Assembly (NCBI RefSeq): GCF_023715885.1
Contig: NZ_JAMBOY010000004.1
Location: 310,001-374,000 of the forward strand
From: Microbacterium hydrocarbonoxydans
GTDB lineage: Bacteria; Actinomycetota; Actinomycetes; Actinomycetales; Microbacteriaceae
Direction: 5' to 3'
DNA length: 64,000 nucleotides
Shown: in pieces, positions 9,940 to 19,474 of the stretch
How positions within the stretch are numbered: the first letter of the stretch is position 1
How the letters are laid out: each line of letters opens with the position of its first letter
Translations under genes and position numbers: made by a program
The notes under the pieces: generated by a model
Told to the model about the DNA's origin: nothing
Database searches by the model: none
The model's input: only the letters and a program-made list of their open reading frames with translations

Positions 9940-10865
9940 TGTCCCTGGAAGCCATCGGGGTCTCCCCCGAGATCACCGAGCAGCCGCAGAAGCCGAGGAG
10001 CCGTAGGCGCACCACGATGCTGTCGCTCTACACGCGACGCTTCCTGCGCAACCGCGGCGCCGTGATCGGCGTAGTCATCCTCGCGGTGCTCATCCTGTTC
10101 GCCATCGTGGGACCGCTCATCGCGCCATATAGCCACACCGACCTCGACTTCCTGGCGCTGCGCAAGGGTCCGTCAGCCGATCACTGGTTCGGGACGAACG
10201 GCTCGGGCAACGACAACTTCGCGCAGGTCGCCGTCGGGCTCCAGCGCTCGATGATGATCGCCGCGCTCGTCGCCGTCGGCACGACCGTCGTCTCGGCGAT
10301 CGTCGGCACGACTGCCGCATACTTCGGCGGGGCGTACGAGCGCATCATGCTCGCGGTCATCCACTTCATGATGGTCGTGCCGAACTTCCTCATCCTCGCG
10401 ATGATCTCCAACGACGCGGGCGGCAACTGGCTCGTCATCTCGCTCGTGATGGTCTTCATCGTCGGGTGGTTCTTCCCCGCCCGCATCATCTGGACGCTGT
10501 CGCTCTCGATCCGCGAGCGCGAGTACGTGCACGCGGCACGCTACGCGGGGCTGTCCGGCATGCGCGTGGTGCTCCGCCACATGCTGCCGAACATCGGCTC
10601 GCTGCTGGTCATCAACTTCACGCTCGGCGTGGTCTCGGCCGTGCTGACCGAGACGGCGCTGTCGTTTCTCGGCTTCGGAGTGAAGCTGCCGGACGTGTCC
10701 CTCGGCGCCCTGATCGGCTACGGCTCGAGCACGCTCGTCAGCGCTCCCTGGCTGTTCTACTTCCCCGCCGCGGCGCTGACGCTGCTCACCGTCTCGATGG
10801 CGCTCATCGCCGACGGCCTCCGCGACGCCCTCGATCCCACCTCGGCGGCTGGAGGTCGCGCATGA
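9939..10865 (+). CDS. Peptide ABC transporter permease (OppC-like)
   Basis: Second permease of the peptide importer, 308 residues. It has a cytoplasmic N-terminus, membrane helices from RNRGAVIGVVILAVLILFAIVG, and the EAA loop REREYVHAARYAGLSGMRVVLRHMLPN. It overlaps oppB by one base at its 5' end and the ATPase gene by four bases (ATGA) at its 3' end, so the subunits are translationally coupled. Confidence 0.93.
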   Translation: MSLEAIGVSPEITEQPQKPRSRRRTTMLSLYTRRFLRNRGAVIGVVILAVLILFAIVGPLIAPYSHTDLDFLALRKGPSADHWFGTNGSGNDNFAQVAVGLQRSMMIAALVAVGTTVVSAIVGTTAAYFGGAYERIMLAVIHFMMVVPNFLILAMISNDAGGNWLVISLVMVFIVGWFFPARIIWTLSLSIREREYVHAARYAGLSGMRVVLRHMLPNIGSLLVINFTLGVVSAVLTETALSFLGFGVKLPDVSLGALIGYGSSTLVSAPWLFYFPAAALTLLTVSMALIADGLRDALDPTSAAGGRA

Positions 10866-12793
10866 GTACCGTCCTCTCCGTTCGCGACCTCAAGGTCAGC
10901 TTCCCCTCCGAGGCCGGGCGGGTGGATGCCGTCCGGGGCGTCTCGTTCGACCTGGAGGCGGGCAAGACGCTCGGCATCGTCGGCGAATCCGGTTCCGGCA
11001 AGTCCGTCACCTCGCTCGCGATCATGGGCCTTCTCGACGAGAACGCCAAGATCACCGGCTCCATCGTGTACGACGGTCAGGAGCTGCTGGGGAAGACCGA
11101 CAAGCAGCTCTCGGTGATCCGGGGCAACGGCATGGCGATGGTGTTCCAGGACCCGCTGACCTCGCTCACCCCGGTGTTCACGGTCGGCGACCAGCTGATC
11201 GAGGCTCTCACGGTGCACCGCAGCCTCTCGAAGAAGGCGGCCTGGGAGCGATCGGTCGAGCTGCTGACGCTCGTCGGCATCCCCGAGCCCGAACGTCGGA
11301 TGAAGTCGTTCCCGCACGAGTTCTCGGGCGGTATGCGTCAGCGCGTCGTGATCGCCATCGCGATGGCCAATGATCCGAAGCTGATCATCGCCGACGAGCC
11401 GACCACGGCGCTCGACGTCACCATCCAGGCACAGATCCTGGAGCTCATGGCGACCGCCCAGCAGGAGACCGGCGCCGCGATGATCATGATCACCCACGAC
11501 ATGGGGGTCGTGGCGAAGACGGCCGACGACGTGCTGGTGATGTACGCGGGCAAGCCCGTGGAGCACGCCCCCGTACGCGAGCTCTTCTACCGCACGCGGA
11601 TGCCCTACTCGATCGGCCTGCTCGGCGCCATCCCGCGCGTCGACAAGACCGAGAAGGTCCCGCTGATCCCGATCAAGGGCAACCCGCCCCTGCTCATCGA
11701 TCTGCCCGACGCCTGCCCCTTCGCAGCTCGCTGCCCGATCGCGATCGATGCCTGCCGGGAGCGCGAGCCCGACCTGCTGCCCGTCTCCACCGACGGACAC
11801 GCGAGCCACTCGGTCGCCTGCATCCGGGCCGACGACATCGACGACGACGCCACCATCGGCGGACTCCCGGTGTTCCCCGCGCCGGAGATCCCCGAGGGCA
11901 GCCTGACGAAGGTGCCGCGCGAGGAGCGACCGATCACGCTGCAGGCGATCAACCTCACCAAGACCTTCCCGCTCATGAAGGGCGCGCTGTTCAAGCGCAA
12001 GGTCGGCGAGGTGCACGCCGTGAAGGGCATCAGCTTCGACGTGCGCCAGGGCGAGACCCTCGCGATCGTCGGCGAGTCCGGCTCGGGCAAGACCACGACA
12101 CTCCTGCAGATCATGGACCTCGTGAAGCAGGAGGACGGCGATATCCGCATCGGCGGGACGAGCGTCGCGGACATCAAGAACCGCGCCGAGGAGCGCCGGC
12201 TCCGTCGCGACCTGCAGATCGTGTTCCAGGATCCGATGGGCGCGCTCGACCCGCGCATGACGGTGTGGGACATCATCGCCGAGCCGATGTTCGCCATCGG
12301 GATGAGTCGTGATGAGGTCTTCGACCGCGTCGAGGAGCTGATGGGGCTCGTCGGTCTCGACCCTGCGCACAGCGATCGGTTCCCGCAGGCGTTCTCGGGT
12401 GGCCAACGTCAGCGCATCGGCATCGCGCGGGCGCTGTCCACGAATCCGAAGGTCGTCGTGCTCGACGAGCCCGTGTCGGCGCTGGACGTGTCGATCCAGG
12501 CCGGCGTCATCAACCTGCTCGACGAGCTCAAGGCGAAGATGGGTCTGTCGTACCTGTTCGTTGCGCACGACCTCGCGGTGGTCCGGCACATCGCCGATCG
12601 CGTCGCGGTCATGTACAAGGGCGAGTTCGTCGAGCACGGCGATGTCGACCAGGTCTTCGACGCACCGCAGCATCCGTACACCAAGGCACTGCTGTCGGCG
12701 ATCCCGATCCCCGACCCCGACATCGAGCGCACTCGCGAGCGGATCATCCTCCCCGTGGACGGCTTCGACGCGGAGACGGCCGCCGCCAGCTGA
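10862..12793 (+). CDS. Fused double ABC ATPase of the peptide importer (OppD-OppF-like)
   Basis: A 643-residue fusion of two ABC domains. The first has Walker [10 protein letters not shown], signature FSGGMRQRV and Walker [13 protein letters not shown]. It ends with the oligopeptide-binding OppD/F tail with cysteines ([14 protein letters not shown]). The second has [18 protein letters not shown] and [12 protein letters not shown]. Together they energise the two adjacent permeases. Such DppD-DppF fusions are common in actinobacteria. Confidence 0.94.
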   Translation: MSTVLSVRDLKVSFPSEAGRVDAVRGVSFDLEAGKTLGIVGESGSGKSVTSLAIMGLLDENAKITGSIVYDGQELLGKTDKQLSVIRGNGMAMVFQDPLTSLTPVFTVGDQLIEALTVHRSLSKKAAWERSVELLTLVGIPEPERRMKSFPHEFSGGMRQRVVIAIAMANDPKLIIADEPTTALDVTIQAQILELMATAQQETGAAMIMITHDMGVVAKTADDVLVMYAGKPVEHAPVRELFYRTRMPYSIGLLGAIPRVDKTEKVPLIPIKGNPPLLIDLPDACPFAARCPIAIDACREREPDLLPVSTDGHASHSVACIRADDIDDDATIGGLPVFPAPEIPEGSLTKVPREERPITLQAINLTKTFPLMKGALFKRKVGEVHAVKGISFDVRQGETLAIVGESGSGKTTTLLQIMDLVKQEDGDIRIGGTSVADIKNRAEERRLRRDLQIVFQDPMGALDPRMTVWDIIAEPMFAIGMSRDEVFDRVEELMGLVGLDPAHSDRFPQAFSGGQRQRIGIARALSTNPKVVVLDEPVSALDVSIQAGVINLLDELKAKMGLSYLFVAHDLAVVRHIADRVAVMYKGEFVEHGDVDQVFDAPQHPYTKALLSAIPIPDPDIERTRERIILPVDGFDAETAAAS

Positions 12794-12910
12794 GCAACGA
12801 ACCGTTGTGCACAGTCCGATAACGAACGGCGCGCAGACGGTTTCGCCCGTGAGACGCAGAGTTATTCTGCCCTCATCCCCAAGATAGGCCGACAGGCACT
12901 AAGGAGTACC

Positions 12911-14626
12911 ATGAAACGGCATCAGAAGCTGATGGGCATCGCTGCTCTCGGCGCCGCCTTCGCACTCGTCATGAGCGGTTGTGCGCCGGCAGGCAACGGC
13001 GGCGGCAACGGCGGCGAGGGCGACAGCCCCCAGACGGTCGAGGGCGCGGACTACAACCCGCAGCCTCGCGAGAACCTCGCTGAGGGCGGCGAGCTGCGCA
13101 TCCCCGTCTCGAACATCGCCGAGCAGCTGAACTACTTCCACAGCGACGGTGACGCACGCGTCACGCAGATCGGCACGTGGTTCCGCCCGCAGATCCTTCT
13201 CATGGATCCGGACGGCACGGTCAAGAAGAACGACGCGTACCTCGACGACTACTCCTTCGGTGTCGAAGACGGCAAGACCGTCCTCCACTTCAAGGTCAAC
13301 GAGAAGGCCGTCTGGAACGATGGCACTCCGATCGACGTGACGGCGTTCAAGGCCACCTGGATGGCTCAGAGCGGCGAGAACGAGGAGTACCAGCCGAACG
13401 CGACCGACGGCTGGAAGGAGATCGAGTCCGTCGAGGCCGGCGAGAACGACCGCGACGTCATCGTCACCTTCAAGGGCGAGTTCGCTTGGCCCGAGATGGT
13501 CTACTCGCAGCTCCTGCACCCCGCGGTCAACACCCCGGAGCTCTTCAACACCGCCTTCCTCGGTGACTGGCACCCGGAGTGGGCAGCCGGCCCCTACACC
13601 GTCGAGGACTACGACAAGACCGGTGGCGTCGTCACCCTCGTTCCGAACGAGAAGTGGTGGGGCAACGCTCCGCTGCTCGACAAGGTGACCTTCATCCAGA
13701 TGGAGCCGACCGCGGCGGTCAACGCCCTGCGCAACGGCGAGGTCGACATGGCCGAGACCGGCAGCGCCGAGCTGCTCGCCCAGGTCGAGGGCCTCGACGG
13801 CGTCAAGACGTATAAGGGTCAGGCGACAGCGAACGCGATCTTCACGCTGAACTCCACGAACCCGGCGCTGTCGGAGCTCGAGGTCCGCAAGGCCGTCTTC
13901 GAGGCGATCAGCATCGAGCAGGTCAAGGACATCGTCTTCAACGGCCTGAACTACACCGAGGAGCCCGCCGGCTCTCTCACGCTGTTCTCGTTCCAGCCGA
14001 ACTACGTGAACGCGCTGGAGGAGGCCGGCCGCAAGGACGGTGACACCGAGGGTGCGAACAAGCTGCTCGACGAGGCCGGCTGGGTTCCGGGTGCCGACGG
14101 CATCCGCGAGAAGGACGGCGTGCGCCTGTCGCTCGTCTTCCCGGTGCACTCCGACACGGAGACCGCGCGCGCTCGTTCGCTGGCCGTGCAGGCTCAGCTG
14201 AAGGAGGTCGGCGTGGAGGTCACGATCGACACCCGCCCGTCGGCGGACTTCGCCGAGGACTACACCACGCAGAACGGTGACATCTTCTTCCTCAACTTCA
14301 CGTCGTCCGACCCGTTCGGTGCTGCCTGGTTCTGCCAGCTGTACTGCTCGGACAGCGGCCTGAACCTGTCGGGCACCGGCACCGAGGAGATCGACAAGAT
14401 GATCCACGAGGAGCTGGAGACGATCTCCGACCCCGAGGAGCAGACCAAGAAGGCCATGGAGATGGAGGCCGAGATCTTCGCGAAGACCTGGGGCATCATC
14501 CCGGTCCTCAACGGCCCGGAGATCTGGACCGTCAAGGAAGGCCTTGCGAACCTCACGCCCGAGCCCTACGTGGGTCTCGACCTCTTCGGCATCACGCCGG
14601 TGGAGAACGTGGGCTACGAGAAGTAA
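12911..14626 (+). CDS. Peptide ABC transporter substrate-binding lipoprotein (SBP family 5)
   Basis: Extracytoplasmic solute-binding protein of 571 residues. The N-terminus is a lipoprotein signal with lipobox VMSGC (Cys near residue 24) and a Gly/Asn-rich tether. The mature part has the family 5 layout, with NEKAVWNDGTPIDVTAFKATW early and WKKR-like domain-closing segments later. AAGGAG lies at proper spacing before ATG 12911. It is separated from the ATPase gene by 117 bp and followed by a strong terminator, closing the operon. Confidence 0.94.
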   Translation: MKRHQKLMGIAALGAAFALVMSGCAPAGNGGGNGGEGDSPQTVEGADYNPQPRENLAEGGELRIPVSNIAEQLNYFHSDGDARVTQIGTWFRPQILLMDPDGTVKKNDAYLDDYSFGVEDGKTVLHFKVNEKAVWNDGTPIDVTAFKATWMAQSGENEEYQPNATDGWKEIESVEAGENDRDVIVTFKGEFAWPEMVYSQLLHPAVNTPELFNTAFLGDWHPEWAAGPYTVEDYDKTGGVVTLVPNEKWWGNAPLLDKVTFIQMEPTAAVNALRNGEVDMAETGSAELLAQVEGLDGVKTYKGQATANAIFTLNSTNPALSELEVRKAVFEAISIEQVKDIVFNGLNYTEEPAGSLTLFSFQPNYVNALEEAGRKDGDTEGANKLLDEAGWVPGADGIREKDGVRLSLVFPVHSDTETARARSLAVQAQLKEVGVEVTIDTRPSADFAEDYTTQNGDIFFLNFTSSDPFGAAWFCQLYCSDSGLNLSGTGTEEIDKMIHEELETISDPEEQTKKAMEMEAEIFAKTWGIIPVLNGPEIWTVKEGLANLTPEPYVGLDLFGITPVENVGYEK

Positions 14627-14660
14627 CTCCTACAAGCACTGACGCAATCGGTGCTGCTGA

Positions 14661-14690
14661 GCGGGGCCGGTGGGTATCCACCGGCCCCGC
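14661..14690 (+). terminator. Rho-independent terminator of the peptide importer operon
   Basis: GCGGGGCCGGTGG, a 4-base loop GTAT, then CCACCGGCCCCGC, followed by TTTC. This is a 13-bp perfect stem 34 bp after the binding-protein stop. An exact copy with flanks, 38 bp in all, occurs 354 bp downstream. Confidence 0.9.
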
Positions 14691-14801
14691 TTTCATGTCA
14701 GTGACTGGCGATATTCTTCCCGCGCACGTTCTTGCCGTCGTGGTGGTCCGCCGTTACGTTTACGGGACATCTGAAGAACGAGTCACTGGAGGGTGATGAC
14801 G

Positions 14802-14996
14802 GTGAATCAACGACGAAACTCCGCAGCACGGCAAGCCATCTGTGGATTGGCTCTGGCGGTCGCGCTTGCGTTCGGGCCCGCCGTCTCCGCGAGTGCTGTA
14901 GTCGGAATCGCACCACCGGAGAACGGGGGCGGAGGCTACAACGGCAGCGTGGGTGGCTGGCCGATCAAGTGCATCAAGTACTGCGTCAAGCGGTAA
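14802..14996 (+). CDS. Small secreted cationic peptide precursor
   Basis: Predicted 64-residue product: a positively charged N-terminus (NQRRNSAARQ), a hydrophobic stretch (GLALAVALAFGPAV) and an ASA signal-peptidase site. The mature part is about 32 residues, starts VVGIAPPENGGGGYNG and ends KCIKYCVKR with two cysteines four apart. I choose GTG 14802, with GGAGGG 8 bp upstream; the earlier GTG 14793 and ATG 14796 lie on or too close to the Shine-Dalgarno. It has its own terminator. The function is unknown; a bacteriocin-like or signalling peptide is possible but not shown. Confidence 0.6.
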   Translation: MNQRRNSAARQAICGLALAVALAFGPAVSASAVVGIAPPENGGGGYNGSVGGWPIKCIKYCVKR

Positions 14997-15014
14997 TGGA
15001 TTGGCTCGACCTGA

Positions 15015-15044
15015 GCGGGGCCGGTGGGTATCCACCGGCCCCGC
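15015..15044 (+). terminator. Second copy of the 30-bp terminator, after the small peptide gene
   Basis: Identical stem-loop to the one at 14661-14690, followed by TTTCTC. It lies 18 bp after the peptide stop and just before the hydrolase start. Confidence 0.9.
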
Positions 15045-15062
15045 TTTCTCTATGCTGAGACA

Positions 15063-15818
15063 GTGACCGTGCAGATCGTTCTCGTGCACGGCATCCGCAC
15101 GTCCGCGACGATGTGGCGCTCACAGCTCGCGTATCTCGAGGAGGCCGGGATCCCGGCGGTCGCGGTGGATCTGCCCGGACATGGCACCCGGATGGCGGAG
15201 GACTTCACGCTGCACGAAGCGCTGCACACGATCGATGCGGCTGTGCGCGATGCCGCCGCACGCGGACCGGTGCTGCTTGTCGGGCATTCGATGGGCGGCC
15301 TGCTCTGCCTCGCCTACGTCGGCGGTGCCGAGAAACCGCCGGTTGCCGCGCTGGTCGCGGCATCATGCACCGCGCTCCCCCGGGGCGCGGGACTGCGCGC
15401 GTACCGGATGATCGCGCGCGCGGTCGACCGGCTTCCCGACCGGGGCATGTGGATCACGAAGCGCATCCTCGATGCGACGATCCCCCTCGACACCCGGGCC
15501 GATTTCGCCGCCGGCGGCTACGCCCTCGACACGCAGGACATCGCGCTGAGCAACCTGGCCGCGCTCGATCTCGCGACCGCGGTCGAGCGGATCCGTGTGC
15601 CGCTGTGGTTCGTGAACGGCCAGTACGACCAGCTGCGCATCAACGAGGCCCTCTTCCAGCGGCTGGCTCCGCACGCGGAGCTGATCGTCGTCCCGCGCAC
15701 GACGCACCTCGTGACCGCGATGCGTCCCGCGGTGTTCAATGCGGTGCTGCGTCTGGCGATCGCGACGGTCGACGCCGAGCAGGCGGATTCGACTGCGCAC
15801 GTCTCGCCCGAGCAGTGA
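15063..15818 (+). CDS. Alpha/beta-fold hydrolase
   Basis: A 251-residue alpha/beta hydrolase. The oxyanion region is VLVHGIRTSATMW, the nucleophile elbow LVGHSMGG (Ser about residue 76), the acid is probably the D in FVNGQYDQLR, and the catalytic His lies in PRTTHLV. The substrate is unknown. GTG 15063 is chosen because the homologous fold starts TVQIVLVHG; upstream codons run into the terminator. Its 3' end overlaps the convergent MFS gene by 83 bp. Confidence 0.88.
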   Translation: MTVQIVLVHGIRTSATMWRSQLAYLEEAGIPAVAVDLPGHGTRMAEDFTLHEALHTIDAAVRDAAARGPVLLVGHSMGGLLCLAYVGGAEKPPVAALVAASCTALPRGAGLRAYRMIARAVDRLPDRGMWITKRILDATIPLDTRADFAAGGYALDTQDIALSNLAALDLATAVERIRVPLWFVNGQYDQLRINEALFQRLAPHAELIVVPRTTHLVTAMRPAVFNAVLRLAIATVDAEQADSTAHVSPEQ

Positions 15819-17004
15819 GCACGCCGCCCGCCAGCGAGAAGACCGCCGCCGCCGCGAACACGAGCCAGAAACCGCCGACCAGCGCCACGAGCCCTGCGCC
15901 GAGCACCGGTCCGATCAGCTGACCGAGCGCCGCAGTCACCGTGACGATGCCGAGATCGCGAGCGTGATCCTTCTCGTCTGGCAGCAGGTCGGCGGCGAAC
16001 GCGAGTCCGACCGTCGAGAAGGCGCCATAGCCGATGCCCATGAGTGCGGCAGCCACCATCGTCGCCTCGAACGTCGGGACGATGACGATCAGAACGCCGG
16101 AGGTCGCCTGCACGAGCGTCGCGGCGACGGTGAGAGTGCGCCGGTCCCCGGAGCGGTCGGAGAGGATGCCGGTGAACACCGCCGCCAGCACGACGAACAC
16201 CGTGTAGACGACGATGAGCAGCAGCAGGTTGTCCTGCGCCGTCACCGTGTCCTGATGCAGGCCGTGGAGCAGGAAGAAGAGGAAGAGTGCGGTGCCGAGC
16301 GCGTTGCCGATGTTCGTCACCAACCGACCCGACAGCATCCAGGCGAAGTCTCGGTCGCGGAGCGAGGCGAGGAGCGGGCCGCGTCGCTGCACCGCCACGA
16401 CCCGCGCGGCAGCGGGAGGATCAGGGAGGAGCAGGGCGGCTGCGGTGCCGGCGACGGCGATGATCACGGCCAGCAGCAGGTAGCCGTCGCGGGTGCCGAG
16501 CCCCAGGAGCACGACCACCCCGACGCCGAGCACGATACCGACCGCCTGGCTGGACCCGACGGCGGCGGATGCCGAGCCCCGCTGCGTCTCGGGGAGCTGG
16601 TCGGCGATCAGCGCGGTGAAGGCGGCCGAGGAGACCGCGATACCGACGGAGACGCCGACCCATGCCAGACCGACAGCCCATGGGCCTTCGGCGAAGCCCG
16701 TGACCACGAGGGCCGCGGCCGTCAGCAGCGCTCCCCCGAGCGCCCACGGTCGACGCCGGCGCCGGCCGGCGCCGGCGCGGTCGGAGAGCGCACCGGCGAC
16801 CGGACCCGCGACGACGCCCGCCAGCCCGCCGATGCCCAGGACGAATCCCGACGAGACCACCCCGCGGATCCAGTCATCCTCGGGCGTGTCGAGCTGAAGC
16901 GGGAGCAGGAGCTGCACCGGGGTGAGCTGCACCATCCAGATGGCCAACCAGGCGACTGTGAACAGCGTGATCCAGCGGGCTCCCACACGAGCGCTGTCGG
17001 TCAT
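15736..17004 (-). CDS. Major facilitator superfamily transporter
   Basis: A 422-residue membrane transporter with about 12 hydrophobic segments. The MFS motif A region appears as GPVAGALSDRAGAGRRRRRP between helices 2 and 3, with a related loop GILSDRSGDRRTL in the second half. The substrate cannot be told. It starts at ATG 17004 and its end overlaps the convergent hydrolase gene. Confidence 0.87.
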   Translation of the reverse strand: MTDSARVGARWITLFTVAWLAIWMVQLTPVQLLLPLQLDTPEDDWIRGVVSSGFVLGIGGLAGVVAGPVAGALSDRAGAGRRRRRPWALGGALLTAAALVVTGFAEGPWAVGLAWVGVSVGIAVSSAAFTALIADQLPETQRGSASAAVGSSQAVGIVLGVGVVVLLGLGTRDGYLLLAVIIAVAGTAAALLLPDPPAAARVVAVQRRGPLLASLRDRDFAWMLSGRLVTNIGNALGTALFLFFLLHGLHQDTVTAQDNLLLLIVVYTVFVVLAAVFTGILSDRSGDRRTLTVAATLVQATSGVLIVIVPTFEATMVAAALMGIGYGAFSTVGLAFAADLLPDEKDHARDLGIVTVTAALGQLIGPVLGAGLVALVGGFWLVFAAAAVFSLAGGVLTARARRAQSNPPARRRPSRSPDAAPH

Positions 17005-17168
17005 AAGGTCGATTGTGCACCCGCGTCCGCCCGTTTAGGGGGAACGCCTCGACTGCTGGTAGACTCGACTCTTGGCTTGCGTGTGGGTTCTTCCCTCACG
17101 ACCGCCGCGCGGAAGCCCTCTTCTTCTGCCGGCACTCCGAACAACCTCCGTACAGAAAGCGTCCACAC

Positions 17169-17429
17169 GTGGCAAACATCAAGTCGCAGATCAAGCGCAA
17201 CAAGACCAACGAGAAGGCGCGCGAGCGCAACAAGGCCGTCAAGAGCGAGCTCAAGACGCACATCCGGGCCGCCCGCACCGCTATCGCCTCGGGCGACAAG
17301 GCCGCTGCCGAAGCTGCCGTGAAGAACGCGTCCCGCAAGCTCGACAAGGCCGTCAGCAAGGGTGTCATCCACCAGAACCAGGCTGCGAACCGCAAGTCGG
17401 CGATCGCCAAGCAGGTCTCCGCTCTCTGA
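17169..17429 (+). CDS. rpsT: 30S ribosomal protein S20
   Basis: Small-subunit protein of 86 residues beginning [21 protein letters not shown] with a GTG start. The basic helical hairpin and [15 protein letters not shown] end are typical. A strong terminator follows directly. The upstream open frame is only non-coding leader. rpsT is divergent from the MFS gene and convergent with the phosphatase-holA pair. Confidence 0.97.
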   Translation: MANIKSQIKRNKTNEKARERNKAVKSELKTHIRAARTAIASGDKAAAEAAVKNASRKLDKAVSKGVIHQNQAANRKSAIAKQVSAL

Positions 17430-17441
17430 GCATCGACCACT

Positions 17442-17478
17442 GAGAAAGGGCCCGTCTCGATGAGACGGGCCCTTTCTC
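17442..17478. terminator. Terminator after rpsT, possibly bidirectional
   Basis: A 17-bp perfect stem, GAGAAAGGGCCCGTCTC, GAT, then its complement ending CTTTCTC. The arms supply an A-run on the left and a T-run on the right, so it can terminate both rpsT and the facing phosphatase gene. Confidence 0.92.
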
Positions 17479-17511
17479 GTGCGCGCGGAGTCAGCGCGGG
17501 CGCGACGTCGG

Positions 17512-18207
17512 TCAGCCGGCGGGGGTCTCCACCGGCTCGCCCGGCTCCCCCACCGGCTCGGCCGGGACATCCAGGGCGGACGGGTCTTCCAGGTCGAGGC
17601 CGCCGAGCGGCTCCTGCTGCCACCCGACGAGGCGCCACCCGTCCTCGGGGGTGCCGTCGATGACACACATGCCCGTGTTGTAGAGGCGCCAGTGCACGGC
17701 GTCGTCGAGATCGATGCCGTCGAGTCTTGCGGCGGCCCACACGCGGATCGCGGCGCCATGACTGACGACGACGGCCGCTCCGTCGACGTTGCGGGATGCG
17801 ACGTGGGCGATCGCGGCGTCGTAGCGCGCGAGGAACTCCGTGCCGCTCTCGCCGCCCTCGATCGCGAAGTCGAGTTCGCCGGTGAGCCAGCGCCGCGCGG
17901 CATTGACATAGCCCTCGATCGCCTCTCGGTCGCTGTGCATCTCCCAGCGGCCGGCGGAAATCTCTTCGAGCCCTTCGACGACCTCGATGGCCAGCCTGCG
18001 ATCTTCGGCGAGCGGAGTGGCGGTGAGCTGTGTGCGGACGAGCGGCGAGGCGTAGATCGCGTCGACGCGCTCGCCGGCCAGAGCCGCCGGGATCGCCGAT
18101 GCCTGAGCATGACCGAGCGGGGTGAGGCCGGGCCCCGGACGCCCGGTGTCGAGCGCGCCGATCACGTTGCTCGGCGTCTGTCCGTGGCGGATGAGCAGCA
18201 GTCTCAT
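17512..18207 (-). CDS. Histidine phosphatase family protein (phosphoglycerate mutase-like)
   Basis: A 231-residue phosphatase of the RHG superfamily. The catalytic motif LLLIRHGQTPSN is at the N-terminus, the phosphoacceptor partner GGESGTEFLAR is central and the second His is VVVSHGAAIR. The substrate is unknown. ATG 18207 overlaps the holA stop by ATGA, so it is co-transcribed with holA. The C-terminus has a Glu/Pro-rich tail. Confidence 0.9.
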   Translation of the reverse strand: MRLLLIRHGQTPSNVIGALDTGRPGPGLTPLGHAQASAIPAALAGERVDAIYASPLVRTQLTATPLAEDRRLAIEVVEGLEEISAGRWEMHSDREAIEGYVNAARRWLTGELDFAIEGGESGTEFLARYDAAIAHVASRNVDGAAVVVSHGAAIRVWAAARLDGIDLDDAVHWRLYNTGMCVIDGTPEDGWRLVGWQQEPLGGLDLEDPSALDVPAEPVGEPGEPVETPAG

Positions 18208-19247
18208 GATTCCTCTCCGAAGGGACGTCGCGTGGCGATGACGGTCAGCATTCGTTCCAGGGCGAAGATCGGGTCGCGCGCAGCACCCTTGACATCGGCA
18301 TCCGCCCGCGCCGTCGCCTGGATGGCGAGCCCGAGCGAGTACTCGTTCCACCCCGCGAGGTCGCGACGGGCGCGGTCGACCTGCCAGTCCTTCATGCCGA
18401 GTCGCTGGGCGAGCTGACGGCTCGGCTCGCGGTTGCCTGCGACGCGCGCCATGGTGCGCAGCTTCATGGCGAATGCGGCGACCATGGGCACCGGGTCGGC
18501 GCCCGACGCCAGTGCGTGCCGCAGCGCGACGAGAGCCTCGCCATATCGTCCGGCGATCGCGGTGTCGGCGACGACGAAGGCCGAGACCTCGACTCGGCCG
18601 CCGTAGTACTTCGTGACGACCTCTTCTGTGATGTCGCCCTCGACGTCGCCGATCAGCTGCTGGCAGGCGGCGGCGAGCTCGGTGAGATCGTCGGCGAACG
18701 CCGAGACGAGTGCCCGGAGCGCTGGCGGGGCGATGCGCTTCTTCGCGGCCTTGAACTCGCCGGCCGCGAAGTCAACCCGGTCACCGTCGCGCTTGATCGC
18801 GGGGCAGGCTATCTCGATGCCCTCCCCGGTGCCCGCTCTGACGGCGTCGAGCAGCTTCTTGCCACGCACACTCGCGCCGGTGTGGCGCAGGATGACCGTC
18901 GCGCCCTCCTGCGGGTGCTCGAGGTACGACACCGCCTCCTGGATGAAGGCGTCGGTGCACTTCTCCACACCGGCGATGCGCACCACCCGGGGTTCGCCGA
19001 ACAGCGACGGGGAGGTGAGCGAGAGGAGAGTTCCCGGCGCATAGTCGTCGGCGCGGACGTCGGTGACTTCGAGGGCGGGATCTTCGGCCCGCAGGTAGTC
19101 GCGCACACCCGCGATCGCGCGCTCCGCGCAGACCTCTTCGGGGCCGGAGACAAGCACGATCGGAGCGGGTCGCGGATCGCGCCAGGAGACCTGCGGGATC
19201 TTGGCCGACGACGCCGCCCCTCGGGAAGGAGTACGCGCAGCAGCCAT
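18204..19247 (-). CDS. holA: DNA polymerase III subunit delta
   Basis: Clamp-loader delta subunit, 347 residues. The N-terminal RuvA-like fold region begins PIVLVSGPEEVCAERAI, with LFGEPRVVRI and the LLDAVRAG segment following. The C-terminal helical domain has ALASGADPVPMVAAFAMKLRTM and MKDWQVDRARRDL. Position before comEC and rpsT is conserved in actinobacteria; here an HNH gene sits between holA and comEC. Confidence 0.93.
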   Translation of the reverse strand: MAAARTPSRGAASSAKIPQVSWRDPRPAPIVLVSGPEEVCAERAIAGVRDYLRAEDPALEVTDVRADDYAPGTLLSLTSPSLFGEPRVVRIAGVEKCTDAFIQEAVSYLEHPQEGATVILRHTGASVRGKKLLDAVRAGTGEGIEIACPAIKRDGDRVDFAAGEFKAAKKRIAPPALRALVSAFADDLTELAAACQQLIGDVEGDITEEVVTKYYGGRVEVSAFVVADTAIAGRYGEALVALRHALASGADPVPMVAAFAMKLRTMARVAGNREPSRQLAQRLGMKDWQVDRARRDLAGWNEYSLGLAIQATARADADVKGAARDPIFALERMLTVIATRRPFGEES

Positions 19248-19474
19248 GGATTCAGCCTACCGGGGGCCACCGACATGAGACCCGGCGCCGGGGGGCGGTT
19301 GCACAGCCACCCTCGCATCACAGCCCGGTGGCACAACGGTGCGGTGGCAGAGCGGTACAGCGACAGCGGTGCGGTCGCACAGCGCATGAGGCCTGAGAGA
19401 GCGCCGCGCTCGACCGACGCGGGCGTGATCGTGCCGCGCGCTCGGACCTCGCACGGGCACGGCCGTCGGACGTT

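Noticed and set aside
15739..17322. 527-codon rightward frame opposite the MFS gene
   Set aside because: Low-complexity Arg/Asp/His-rich antisense of a clear transporter gene.
19260..19470. GGTGGCA/GCGGT-like repeats between holA and the HNH gene considered as a regulatory array
   Set aside because: Units are too degenerate and irregular to support a function.
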